The position numbers and the translations under genes were made by a program. From assembly GCA_947442505.1 (NCBI GenBank), contig CANEVR010000008.1, positions 1-64,000 on the forward strand: a stretch of 64,000 nucleotides of DNA, read 5' to 3'. Every line of letters begins with the position of its first letter. Position 1 is the stretch's first letter. The notes beneath the pieces are model-generated. The model saw nothing but the letters and a program-made list of their open reading frames with translations, was not told where the DNA came from and did not search any database. This stretch comes from Flavobacteriales bacterium (GTDB taxonomy: Bacteria > Bacteroidota > Bacteroidia > Flavobacteriales_D > Sanyastnellaceae). Shown in pieces: positions 10,626 to 18,544 of this stretch.

Positions 10626-11606
10626 ATGGTGAAAATTGACAACATAGAACTTCCTGATTTCCCTCTGCTCCTGGCACCGATGGAAGACGTGAGTGATCCT
10701 CCGTTTCGCTTGGTATGCAAGGAAAATGGTGCGGACATGATGTATACAGAGTTCATTAGTAGTGAAGGATTGATCAGAGATGCAGCCAAGAGCAAAATGA
10801 AGTTAGACATATTTGAATATGAGCGACCCATTGGCGTGCAGATATTTGGAAGTGAGATTGACACCATGGTTCAATGCGCCAAAATCATTGAACAAACCAA
10901 ACCCGATTTGTTGGACATCAACTACGGATGCCCGGTGATGAAAGTTACCTGCAAAGGTGCGGGAGCAGGCATCTTGAAAGACATTGACAAGATGGTTCGC
11001 ATGACGGAAGCCATTGTCAAAGCCACTACCCTGCCCGTTACAGTGAAGACACGTTTGGGATGGGACGATGGAACCAAGAATATTTTGGAAGTTGCGGAGC
11101 GATTGCAAGACATAGGCATAAAAGCATTGACGATACACGGAAGAACGCGTGTGCAGATGTACAAAGGAGAGGCGGATTGGAGCCTCATTGCGAAAGTCAA
11201 AGAGAACCCGCGCATTCACATTCCCATCTTTGGAAATGGAGACATTGACAGTCCGGAAAAAGCGTTGGAATACAAGAATCGGTATGGAGTGGATGGCATC
11301 ATGATTGGTCGCGCCAGCATTGGTTATCCTTGGATATTCCGCGAGGTGAAGCATTATTTGGCCACAGGAGAAAAATTGGCGCCGCCCACCATTGATGAGC
11401 GCGTTGAAACATGCAAAAAGCATTTGATGTTCAGTATTCAATGGAAAGGCGAAGTGTTGGGTATCCTAGAAATGCGCAGACACTACACCAATTATTTCAA
11501 AGGTTTTTCTCACTTCAAGGAGGACAGAATGGCCTTGGTTACTTCGGGTAACTTGGAGGAGATATTGGAGCGGTTGGAGTTGATTAAGGTGAAGTATCGC
11601 TTATAA
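10626..11606 (+). CDS. dusB: tRNA-dihydrouridine synthase (DusB-like)
   Basis: 326 residues. An FMN-dependent enzyme that reduces uridines in the tRNA D-loop. It is a TIM barrel starting LLAPMEDVSDPPFR, with the active-site segment INYGCPVMKVTCKGAGAG containing the catalytic Cys, TVKTRLGWDD, the FMN-phosphate segments IHGRTR and IFGNGDI, and GVDGIMIGRASIGYPWIF. The ATG at 10626 gives the standard N-terminus; the longer TTG start at 10578 would place the groEL terminator inside the gene. Because its start touches the terminator's U-tract, expression probably relies on read-through or a promoter hidden in the 3' end of groEL. Confidence 0.93.
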   Translation: MVKIDNIELPDFPLLLAPMEDVSDPPFRLVCKENGADMMYTEFISSEGLIRDAAKSKMKLDIFEYERPIGVQIFGSEIDTMVQCAKIIEQTKPDLLDINYGCPVMKVTCKGAGAGILKDIDKMVRMTEAIVKATTLPVTVKTRLGWDDGTKNILEVAERLQDIGIKALTIHGRTRVQMYKGEADWSLIAKVKENPRIHIPIFGNGDIDSPEKALEYKNRYGVDGIMIGRASIGYPWIFREVKHYLATGEKLAPPTIDERVETCKKHLMFSIQWKGEVLGILEMRRHYTNYFKGFSHFKEDRMALVTSGNLEEILERLELIKVKYRL

Positions 11607-11656
11607 CAATATTCTTTATTTATTGATTTTATCGTTGAGTGCTTTTCAATCTTAAA

Positions 11657-11748
11657 TACTAATTTGTAAAGTAAAAATCTACTAATATGTAAAATGAAAA
11701 GCTACTAATCTGTTCAATGAAAAGCTGACAATTTGTAAAATAGACTAG
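11657..11748. repeat. Four tandem 23-nt degenerate direct repeats
   Basis: Units start at 11657, 11680, 11703 and 11726, each 23 nt, following the pattern TACTAATnTGTAAAnTGAAA plus AGC. The fourth is the most diverged. An inverted partial copy, GCTTTTCAAT, sits just upstream at 11641-11650. The array and its flanks resemble the multiple subterminal repeats at ends of IS21-family elements, but no transposase gene is near, so this may be a solo end or relic. The rest of the 298-bp gap (11607-11904) holds only the small ORF noted at 11830. Confidence 0.6.
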
Positions 11749-11829
11749 TTTTAGCAACAAAAAAATCCCTTTATTCAAGCTTGCAATTCATACCATCCGA
11801 AAGCAGTTCTCAGGATTCATTAAATCGAA

Positions 11830-11922
11830 TTGGGATTAGTTGGCGTTGTGCACGCTATTCTCAGCATAGGAATCATCACGCTATTATCAGGGTTGTTCTT
11901 CCGTCTAAGAACTAAAAAGTAA
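11830..11922 (+). other. Possible 30-residue hydrophobic ORF or gene remnant
   Basis: A TTG-initiated frame encodes one transmembrane-like segment (VHAILSIGIITLLSGLFF) followed by a basic end RLRTKK and a stop. It looks like the C-terminal tail of a membrane protein: a hydrophobic helix with a positive-inside finish. An in-frame stop lies 9 nt before the TTG, so it is either a tiny membrane peptide or the remnant of a gene lost next to the repeat array. It overlaps the end of the convergent gene by 18 nt. Confidence 0.25.
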
Positions 11923-12429
11923 ACTCTTTATTTTTCGTTTGAATCGCGTCCATCTGCTCTGAGGAAGCACTGCATCACTTGGTGCGATGGTAACGGAATC
12001 GTGCAATGCAATGGATTCTTTGGCAACCAATAAGGAATCTGCTGGTGTGCTCAGGGTGTCTTGATTGGGATAGTCCAGTGGCCAACCAATCATTGAAGCT
12101 TTGTTGAAACTGGGATAAGTAAATCCTAGCGGATAGGGCCAATTGTCATAAACAATGCAACCACCGCAAGTGGGATACCATGTATTACAAAAAATGGGGA
12201 AAACAAAATTCCAACCCTCCAAAATTAAAATGGGATAAAACATCGTGTCTTTGTGCAATTCCATCTCAAACCGATGCGTATAATACACCGGTGCTGTGCT
12301 GTGAGCCGAAAATAAATTCGCAGGCTGACGACTCGCATTTTTGATATAAAAAACAACTAATATTAAAACACCAATCAATAAAGGGATTACTATGTTTTTA
12401 ATTTGCTTCACAACAATACAGACTTCCAT
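11905..12429 (-). CDS. Membrane-anchored protein of unknown function
   Basis: 174 residues from the ATG at 12429; a TTG at 12450 would add 7. A single N-terminal transmembrane helix (IVIPLLIGVLILVVFYI, about 12-28) is followed by an exported domain with several Cys and aromatic residues (FCNTWYPTCGGCIVYDNWPY, about 103-122) and a basic C-terminus KRKIKSLLF. I do not recognise a family. The CxxC-like spacing TCGGC could be a disulfide or metal site. It is divergent from the YdeI-like gene, with 57 nt between starts. Confidence 0.6.
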   Translation of the reverse strand: MEVCIVVKQIKNIVIPLLIGVLILVVFYIKNASRQPANLFSAHSTAPVYYTHRFEMELHKDTMFYPILILEGWNFVFPIFCNTWYPTCGGCIVYDNWPYPLGFTYPSFNKASMIGWPLDYPNQDTLSTPADSLLVAKESIALHDSVTIAPSDAVLPQSRWTRFKRKIKSLLFSS

Positions 12430-12474
12430 CCAAGACAAGTGTTGCCCCAAGAATCAATCTTTAACCTTCTTTTG

Positions 12475-12482
12475 CATCTTTG
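12475..12482 (+). promoter_or_regulatory. -7-like box 4 nt before the YdeI-like start
   Basis: CATCTTTG differs from TAnnTTTG by one base and is followed by CAAA and the ATG at 12487. The distance implies a transcript with almost no leader. Confidence 0.35.
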
Positions 12483-12486
12483 CAAA

Positions 12487-13128
12487 ATGAATCCGAAAGT
12501 TGACTTGATTTTAGCAGAAGGTTGTGGCCGCTGCCAATGGCACCAAACCACAAAATGTAAAGTTCATACATGGAAGTTGGAGCTCCCTTTACTCCGAGAA
12601 ATTCTTTTGTCTTGTGGACTAACGGAAGAGGTGAAATGGGGTCAACCCTGCTACACAGACAATGGCCGAAATATCATCATTTTAGCCCCATTCAAAAACT
12701 ACGCAGCCTTGAACTTCTTCAATGGCGCTCTCCTTCCTGACCCACATGGACTTTTAATACAACCAACTGAAAATACACAAGCAGGTCGTCAACTGCGGAT
12801 TACTGATTCGAAGTTCATTTTGGATAATCGCGATGTGATAGCCACCTACATCCATTTGGCCATTGAGGCGGAACGTTCAGGGGAAAAAATCATATCAAAG
12901 AAAACAGAAGAATATCCCCTACCCGACGAACTTTTAATCGCCTTTAAAAACGTCAATGGATTGGAACAAGCTTTTAGACAATTAACACCTGGAAGACAGC
13001 GGGCCTATTTACTCCATTTCAATCAAGCAAAGCAAAGCGCTACCAAAACCAGCCGAATTGAAAAAAGCATTTCCGATATCATGGCTGGAAAGGGATTTAA
13101 TGAAGATTATAGAAATAAAAAAAGGTAG
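12487..13128 (+). CDS. YdeI/OmdA-type protein with DUF1801 domain
   Basis: 213 residues with two recognisable parts. Residues about 25-125 fit DUF1801 (EEVKWGQPCYTDNGRNI, FFNGALLPDPHG), a small alpha/beta fold. Residues about 140-205 fit the OmdA/YdeI C-terminal helical region (LTPGRQRAYLLHFNQAKQ then TRIEKS-type helices and MAGKGFNED). Homologues such as B. subtilis YdeI have been linked to bacteriocin or antimicrobial protection, but biochemistry is lacking. The ATG at 12487 fits the domain start; earlier candidates at 12403 only add the antisense of the divergent gene's promoter region. Its stop codon lies inside the terminator hairpin at 13120-13143. Confidence 0.8.
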   Translation: MNPKVDLILAEGCGRCQWHQTTKCKVHTWKLELPLLREILLSCGLTEEVKWGQPCYTDNGRNIIILAPFKNYAALNFFNGALLPDPHGLLIQPTENTQAGRQLRITDSKFILDNRDVIATYIHLAIEAERSGEKIISKKTEEYPLPDELLIAFKNVNGLEQAFRQLTPGRQRAYLLHFNQAKQSATKTSRIEKSISDIMAGKGFNEDYRNKKR

Positions 13129-13143
13129 CATAAGCTACCTTTT
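13120..13143 (-). terminator. Terminator for tRNA-CAU, shared with the YdeI-like gene
   Basis: A perfect 10-bp stem (AAAAGGTAGC / GCTACCTTTT) with a 4-nt loop. On the minus strand it starts 1 nt beyond the tRNA and is followed by a long T-run, so it should terminate the tRNA transcript. On the plus strand the stem includes the YdeI-like stop codon, and only a short T-run (TTTTG) follows. Confidence 0.8.
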
Positions 13144-13144
13144 G

Positions 13145-13218
13145 TGCGCCCACCTGGGCTCGAACCAGGGACCCACAGATTATGAGTCTGTTGCTCTAAC
13201 CAACTGAGCTATAAGCGC
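13145..13218 (-). tRNA. tRNA-Met(CAU), elongator type (tRNA-Ile2 possible)
   Basis: Full cloverleaf on the minus strand. The acceptor stem is GCGCTTA with TGGGCGC (three G-U pairs), the D-arm is GCTC/GAGC, the anticodon stem ACAGA/TCTGT encloses the loop CTCATAA (anticodon CAT), and the T-arm is CCTGG/CCAGG around TTCGAGC. Discriminator A at 13145; CCA is not encoded. The first pair G1-C72 and the lack of GGG/CCC in the anticodon stem exclude initiator tRNA. The sequence alone cannot tell elongator Met from the lysidine-modified Ile2 species. Confidence 0.9.
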
Positions 13219-13264
13219 GGGGGTGCAATATTACGTTTTTTTTGTTGCCAATCAAAATTCCCCA

Positions 13265-14764
13265 TCAATAATCCCATTGATCCTGAAAATATCCCGGGGT
13301 GCGTATTCCAATCATCAGAAACTGTTGGCTTTGCATTTGAGGCAAATAATGGGTGCGACTCATCACTTCTCCAAAGCATTCCAAGGAATTCTTCAGAATC
13401 TTTTTAGATACTTGAAGACGCTGAAACAAAAAGATTCGTTTATCACCTTGAAAGAAGTCATTGCCATAAATCTGTGCAGGATCTTTATAGCTTAAAAAGA
13501 TGTTTCCCCCGTCATTCAACCCTGAACGATTGAGTCCATAGGCTCCATAATTGCAAGCAAGAATGACTGTCCAGTCCTTCTTTTTGAATTGCGCCATGTT
13601 CACCCACTCAATAAAATTGGCACCCCAAGGATGTGCCAATGGTTGTCCCAACTGACCCCATGCTTGGAGAGAACTCGCATGCGAATAGGTGAAGGGTCTC
13701 ACTGCGTTCAGTTCGGACAAAACATCCCAGCCGGGGATAACGTCAAATGCCTTGACACCCAATTGCCCTCCATACTTTAATCCCCACCATCCATTCTTGG
13801 CTTTGACCTCAGACAACAACCATTCATCCAATAAGAATTGAAAATAAAACTTGCACTTCTGTTTGTAGACATAGCTCATGTTTAACCCCAACAAAGAATT
13901 GTCTGCAGAGCCTTGCGCATACTCAATGGGTCGCCAAAACGCAATGGGATTTAGATAGTGCATGTCAAAATTTCGTGCAGAAGTGCGATCACTCTTCTGC
14001 CATATCACCATCTCATACAAAGTAAAAGTCAACTTCTTGGTTGCTTCATAAGTCAACGAATGCATGCCTATGTATTTGGTGCGCAATTGATCCCAACCCA
14101 GGCTATTGTCTTTCAATTGTGCCCATTGCGCATTGAAACGAAATGGACCCAAATCAGCTACCATTCTTCCATAGGGCATTGCAGCAGCGTTGTGACTGAT
14201 GACCAAAGATCGATAGCCATCTCCAAAAAACAATTTACCTCTACCCACCTCCAATGAAACATGACGATTGGGGTGGTAGGTCAATTTTCCAGTCCAAGTT
14301 TGTGTGCGGTAAAGGCCCGCGAAATCACCCAAGGCCTTTCCCCATCCGAGGATTGTATTGTCACTCGCTACTGACGTTGCAATGGTCTGTGGAAGGTCTG
14401 ACAACAAATGATAATAAGAAAGTTGCACCGCCAATTTATTCTTGTACTTGGAATAGAAGTCCAATTGACCCACCGTCTGATGAAAACCTTGAAACTGATT
14501 GTTTAACCTACTCAAACCACTGGCCAATGACACACTGGGGATAATTGTAAAACCATTCATTCCAATGCTATCATTCTGTCCCATCAAATACTGACGATCA
14601 ATGCCAAATACTTGAGGAAACATGCAGGCATCGGAACTATCCGCCTTTTGAAATGCCAATCGATAAATACCATCTAGCGGATTCACCGGTCGAGAAATAT
14701 CCCAGGATTGACCCAAAACATTGTTGACTTGAAATACAACCAATATGAAAAACCATTTTTTCAT
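13265..14764 (-). CDS. RemB/Wzi-like outer-membrane beta-barrel protein
   Basis: 499 residues with a signal peptide ending at about VLGQS (residue 19). The body is a long series of amphipathic strands with many Trp/Tyr/Gly, and it carries LFFGDGYRSLVISHNAAAMP (about residues 175-194), the region I associate with the Bacteroidota gliding-motility protein RemB and Wzi-type capsule-assembly barrels. Predicted location is the outer membrane. The ATG at 14764 overlaps the stop of the upstream NamZ-like gene (ATGA), so the two are translationally coupled. RemB versus generic Wzi-like barrel cannot be settled without a search. Confidence 0.6.
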   Translation of the reverse strand: MKKWFFILVVFQVNNVLGQSWDISRPVNPLDGIYRLAFQKADSSDACMFPQVFGIDRQYLMGQNDSIGMNGFTIIPSVSLASGLSRLNNQFQGFHQTVGQLDFYSKYKNKLAVQLSYYHLLSDLPQTIATSVASDNTILGWGKALGDFAGLYRTQTWTGKLTYHPNRHVSLEVGRGKLFFGDGYRSLVISHNAAAMPYGRMVADLGPFRFNAQWAQLKDNSLGWDQLRTKYIGMHSLTYEATKKLTFTLYEMVIWQKSDRTSARNFDMHYLNPIAFWRPIEYAQGSADNSLLGLNMSYVYKQKCKFYFQFLLDEWLLSEVKAKNGWWGLKYGGQLGVKAFDVIPGWDVLSELNAVRPFTYSHASSLQAWGQLGQPLAHPWGANFIEWVNMAQFKKKDWTVILACNYGAYGLNRSGLNDGGNIFLSYKDPAQIYGNDFFQGDKRIFLFQRLQVSKKILKNSLECFGEVMSRTHYLPQMQSQQFLMIGIRTPGYFQDQWDY

Positions 14765-15939
14765 GGATACATCAAATATTTTTTTCTTAAACTCAAATAA
14801 TCTTGTAAACCTCTCTCCCAACTCTCGCGAATATCATTGGCGCTCAAACTCAATTTGAGTTGTATTCTCAACTCCATCGTTCCGGCTAATTTATCAAAAA
14901 AAGCAGGGCTATTGAACATGGTGTCGCCCAGCTCTGCATAGGCATCCATTAAATAACTCAAATTGATTTGCGTCAAAAAACTGCAGTCCTCTCGAAGGTC
15001 GACAAAACCACATGAAATATTTTCATGTGGTGGATCTGTGACTTTACCTGAAACATCGACAGGAGTGGCTATAAAATCAAAGTTCTTCTTATTGGGAAAT
15101 CCATAGCAGGTAAAAGGAGACTCCGTGCCCCGACCTACACTCACCGAGGTTCCTTCAAACCAGCACAAGGATGGATACAAGGCAATGGCGCAATCCGAAC
15201 TTAAATTGGGTGATGGGGGAATGGGCAATGAATAGCGCGTTTGATGCGTCCAGTTGTTACATGATACAACCCTCAGATCTAAACTTTTTGTATTTCCCCA
15301 ATTTTCACCTTTGATCATTTTTGATATTTCACCAAGCGTACATCCGTGCACGATGGGTATGGGCAATACCCCCACCATCGATTTCAAATCCATGGATAAA
15401 ATTGGACCATCCACATAATGGCCATTGGGATTGGGCCGGTCCAAGACGATCAATTGCTTGTTTTGCTCCGCGCAAGACTGCATCACATAATACAATGTGG
15501 TGAGGTAGGTGTAGAATCTGGTCCCCACATCCTGAATGTCAAAAATTACGACCTCGACGTCCTCCAAATCTTCCGCCGATGGCTTGGCGTGCTTGCCATA
15601 CAATGACACCACATGGATGCCCGTTCTTTTATCCGTGTAAGAATCAAACTTTTCACCGGGAGGAAGATCTCCTCTGAATCCATGCTCTGGGGCAAGCACT
15701 TTGACCACATTGATGTTAAGGCTGATCAATGTATCGACCAAGTGCTTGTGATTGACCATAGCTGTGTGATTGGCTACCACGGCCACCTTGGAGGCATTGA
15801 TCTGGGGCAAGTATTGTAACACTTGTTCAGCACCAACTTGAACTTCATTCGCTGGTAGTGGAACAGTTTTTTCCACCGGAAGTTGGGTTCGGCAAGCCGA
15901 AATCCAAAAGAAAACAATTAAGAAAAAACCCATCCTCAT
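14761..15939 (-). CDS. DUF1343 lipoprotein, NamZ-like exo-beta-N-acetylmuramidase
   Basis: 392 residues from ATG 15939; earlier ATGs at 15972 and 15963 and a later one at 15933 are possible. The signal peptide ends in the lipobox ISAC. Conserved DUF1343 (YbbC) features are VVANHTAMV, LAPEHGFRGDLPPGE, SLYGKHAKP, VVIFDIQDVGTRFYTYLTT and VLDRPNPNG. The family includes Tannerella NamZ and B. subtilis NamZ (YbbC), which release terminal MurNAc from muropeptides; activity here is inferred from family membership. It forms a two-gene unit with the RemB-like gene and is divergent from the LolC/E-type permease. Confidence 0.82.
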   Translation of the reverse strand: MRMGFFLIVFFWISACRTQLPVEKTVPLPANEVQVGAEQVLQYLPQINASKVAVVANHTAMVNHKHLVDTLISLNINVVKVLAPEHGFRGDLPPGEKFDSYTDKRTGIHVVSLYGKHAKPSAEDLEDVEVVIFDIQDVGTRFYTYLTTLYYVMQSCAEQNKQLIVLDRPNPNGHYVDGPILSMDLKSMVGVLPIPIVHGCTLGEISKMIKGENWGNTKSLDLRVVSCNNWTHQTRYSLPIPPSPNLSSDCAIALYPSLCWFEGTSVSVGRGTESPFTCYGFPNKKNFDFIATPVDVSGKVTDPPHENISCGFVDLREDCSFLTQINLSYLMDAYAELGDTMFNSPAFFDKLAGTMELRIQLKLSLSANDIRESWERGLQDYLSLRKKYLMYP

Positions 15940-16017
15940 AATGTAAATTTCAATCAATTTCATTGAATGCATGGCAATAAGATGAAAAGATTTCAAGGTT
16001 CTATTTTGAACAATGTT

Positions 16018-16025
16018 TAGTTTTG
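16018..16025 (+). promoter_or_regulatory. -7 box 6 nt before the permease start
   Basis: TAGTTTTG is an exact TAnnTTTG match and is followed by TCCTTG and the ATG at 16032. A -7 element this close implies a leaderless or near-leaderless mRNA for the permease-cysK-type pair. Confidence 0.45.
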
Positions 16026-16031
16026 TCCTTG

Positions 16032-17558
16032 ATGCAAATTGTCTCCCTTATAGCTCAAAAGATGCGCGGTCAACATTCCAATGGGACATCGCGGCCCATT
16101 GTATGGATAGCCTTGGGTGCAATTATTTTGGGAATGGTAACGATGTTGATTGCCTTGGGAATGGTGAATGGATTTCAAAAGGAAATCAAATCCAAGATGG
16201 TCGGCTTTGGAGGACATTTGAAAATCTTTGCCAATCTGCAGGCTGGTGGCGATGCCCTTTCTCCTTTTGAACGCATTGATTCCGTAGAACAAAAATTGAT
16301 TGCACATCCACTCGTACAATACATACAACCCACCGTGCACCTGCCGGGAATCATTGAATCCAAAAAAGAATTGCAAGGAATCGTATTAAAAGGAATTGAC
16401 CCCAAGAATGACACTTTGTTTTTCCAACAAATAACACAAGAAGGCCGTCAACCACAATGGAATATAGATGCCAGCAATGATACCATCAGAGAAGTAATGA
16501 TCTCACGTCATTTGCAAAAAGAGCTTGGTGTTGCTTTGAATCAAAAAATAAGCATCTATTTTCTGAATGGCAACGAAGTTCCGCAGCAACAAAACTTCAC
16601 CATTTGTGGAATATATGAGTCCGGTCTCGAAGAATTTGACCACAAAATGGTATTTATTCCGCTCTACCCCTTGCAGAAATACAGCCGCATGGGTATTAGA
16701 GCATGGATCCAGGCTGATATTACCGATCCCGAAGCGACAGCATTACAAGCGCAATTGGTAGCCCAAGTACAAAGCAGTTCTCCGGATTATCAATACTATT
16801 GGAAAACGGCACAAGGGAAATATTATGCCGATACCCTTACGATTGAAAACCTGACTGGAAACGAATTCAGCTTTCTTTTGATGGCCATTGAAAACCAAAC
16901 AGGGCTGAAAGACTCCATACAAGTTACGTTGTATAAAAACACAAATCAAGTGTGGGAATACACCTATCAATACACTGATTTTCCTGCACAAAACATGGTA
17001 GGAAGCTATGAAGTTGCGCTAAAAGACTTTGATGAATTGTTGATTGGGCAAAACGCTTTGTATGATTTACTTCCTTACCAATTGGGGATAGAAAACGTTT
17101 TAGAGAGACATCCTGAAATTATAGCGTGGTTAAACATGTTGGACATCAATGTGATCATCATTATTGTGATGATGATATTTATCGGTATCATCAACATGAC
17201 ATCGGCCTTATTGATCATCATCTTGGAGAAACAAAACATGATTGGAACGCTGAAAGCATTGGGGATGCCCAACAAAATGTTGGTTCGTATTTTCTTTCGA
17301 CACGCTTTGTATTTAATTACAAAAGGTGTCCTAATTGGAAATGCCATCGGATTGGGGTTAATGGCCATCCAAAAGCAGTTCAAATGGATAAAACTAGATC
17401 CCGAACAATACTACGTATCAGCAGTACCCATTGATTTTGATTGGGTCAGCATAGGATTATTGAATATTTTTGTTGTCTTGGTGTGTGCCTTGGCCATGTT
17501 TATACCTGCATTTTATGTCAATCGCATCTCTCCAATCAAAGCCATTAGATTTAGTTAA
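16032..17558 (+). CDS. ABC-type permease of the LolC/LolE-MacB-FtsX family
   Basis: 508 residues. The first transmembrane helix (WIALGAIILGMVTMLIALGMVNGFQ, given here by position about 27-50) is followed by a large periplasmic MacB-PCD-like domain (about 55-360) and then three helices typical of FtsX (about 365-400, 430-450, 470-500), ending in PIKAIRFS, the usual family ending. LolCDE homologues move lipoproteins from inner to outer membrane. No ATPase (LolD) gene is adjacent, which is normal in Bacteroidota. The ATG at 16032 is preferred over the TTG at 16023. The next gene starts 9 nt downstream. Confidence 0.85.
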   Translation: MQIVSLIAQKMRGQHSNGTSRPIVWIALGAIILGMVTMLIALGMVNGFQKEIKSKMVGFGGHLKIFANLQAGGDALSPFERIDSVEQKLIAHPLVQYIQPTVHLPGIIESKKELQGIVLKGIDPKNDTLFFQQITQEGRQPQWNIDASNDTIREVMISRHLQKELGVALNQKISIYFLNGNEVPQQQNFTICGIYESGLEEFDHKMVFIPLYPLQKYSRMGIRAWIQADITDPEATALQAQLVAQVQSSSPDYQYYWKTAQGKYYADTLTIENLTGNEFSFLLMAIENQTGLKDSIQVTLYKNTNQVWEYTYQYTDFPAQNMVGSYEVALKDFDELLIGQNALYDLLPYQLGIENVLERHPEIIAWLNMLDINVIIIIVMMIFIGIINMTSALLIIILEKQNMIGTLKALGMPNKMLVRIFFRHALYLITKGVLIGNAIGLGLMAIQKQFKWIKLDPEQYYVSAVPIDFDWVSIGLLNIFVVLVCALAMFIPAFYVNRISPIKAIRFS

Positions 17559-17566
17559 TTATTGAA

Positions 17567-18544
17567 ATGAAAATTTACAACAACATACTTGAAACCATTG
17601 GTCACACACCCATGGTTAGAATCAACAACATCACCAAAGACATTCCTGCAACAGTATTGGCTAAGGTAGAAACCTTCAACCCAGGCAATAGTATAAAAGA
17701 CAGAATGGCCTTAAAGATGATTGAAGTTGCCGAGAGAGAGGGGAAATTGAAACCAGGTGCTACCATCATTGAAGGAACTTCAGGAAACACCGGAATGGGA
17801 TTGGCCATTGCCGCCATCATGAAAGGCTACAAATGCATTTTTACAACCACAGATAAGCAAAGCAAAGAGAAGGTTGATGCATTGAAAGCATTTGGAGCAG
17901 AAGTCATTGTTTGCCCAACAGATGTGGACCCAGAAGACCCCCGTTCCTATTACAGCGTGTCATCTAGATTGGAAAAAGAAGTACCCAACTCTTGGAAGCC
18001 CAATCAGTATGACAACCCTGCCAATGCCATTGCGCATTACGAATCCACCGGACCCGAAATTTGGGAGCAAACAGACGGGAAAATCACCCACTTGATTGTT
18101 GGCGTAGGAACAGGCGGAACGATTTCCGGAACTGGACGTTATCTTAAAGAACAAAATCCCAATATTCAAATTTTAGGGATTGACACCTATGGTTCTGTTT
18201 TCAAAAAATACAAAGAGACTGGAATTTTTGACAAAGACGAGATTTACTCCTACGTCACTGAAGGAATTGGAGAAGATTTCCTACCTGAAAATGTTGACTT
18301 TAATGTCATCGATCATTTTGAAAAGGTAACGGATGAGGACGCCGCAAAAATGACGCGTCGCATTCCCAAAGAAGAAGGTATTTTTGCCGGAAATTCAGCG
18401 GGTTCTGCAATGGCCGGTCTTATGCAAATGAAAGATCGTTTCAAAGAAGGAGATGTGGTTGTGGTAATTTTCCACGATCACGGCACGCGTTACTTGGGTA
18501 AGATGTTCAATGATGAGTGGATGAAAATGAAAGGCTGGTTGTAA
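17567..18544 (+). CDS. PLP-dependent cysteine synthase / cystathionine beta-synthase
   Basis: 325 residues, fold type II. The PLP lysine is in NPGNSIKDRMA (about residue 44), the substrate loop is EGTSGNTGMGLA, and the phosphate-binding loop is GVGTGGTISGTGRY. The second half (VTEGIGEDFLPENVDF, GIFAGNSAGSAMAG, FHDHGTRYLGKMFNDEWM) looks closer to the catalytic core of cystathionine beta-synthase than to CysK; it lacks C-terminal CBS regulatory domains. It makes cysteine or cystathionine from O-acetylserine or serine. It likely shares a transcript with the upstream permease (9-nt gap), and its stop codon abuts the stop codon of the convergent MORN-repeat gene with no spacer. Confidence 0.85.
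   Translation: MKIYNNILETIGHTPMVRINNITKDIPATVLAKVETFNPGNSIKDRMALKMIEVAEREGKLKPGATIIEGTSGNTGMGLAIAAIMKGYKCIFTTTDKQSKEKVDALKAFGAEVIVCPTDVDPEDPRSYYSVSSRLEKEVPNSWKPNQYDNPANAIAHYESTGPEIWEQTDGKITHLIVGVGTGGTISGTGRYLKEQNPNIQILGIDTYGSVFKKYKETGIFDKDEIYSYVTEGIGEDFLPENVDFNVIDHFEKVTDEDAAKMTRRIPKEEGIFAGNSAGSAMAGLMQMKDRFKEGDVVVVIFHDHGTRYLGKMFNDEWMKMKGWL

Noticed and set aside
10803-11441. 212-residue minus-strand ORF over dusB
   Set aside because: Antisense to an intact dusB with all Dus motifs; it is a long shadow frame.
13145-13218. Initiator tRNA
   Set aside because: G1-C72 pair and no GGG/CCC anticodon-stem pairs, so it is elongator Met or Ile2.
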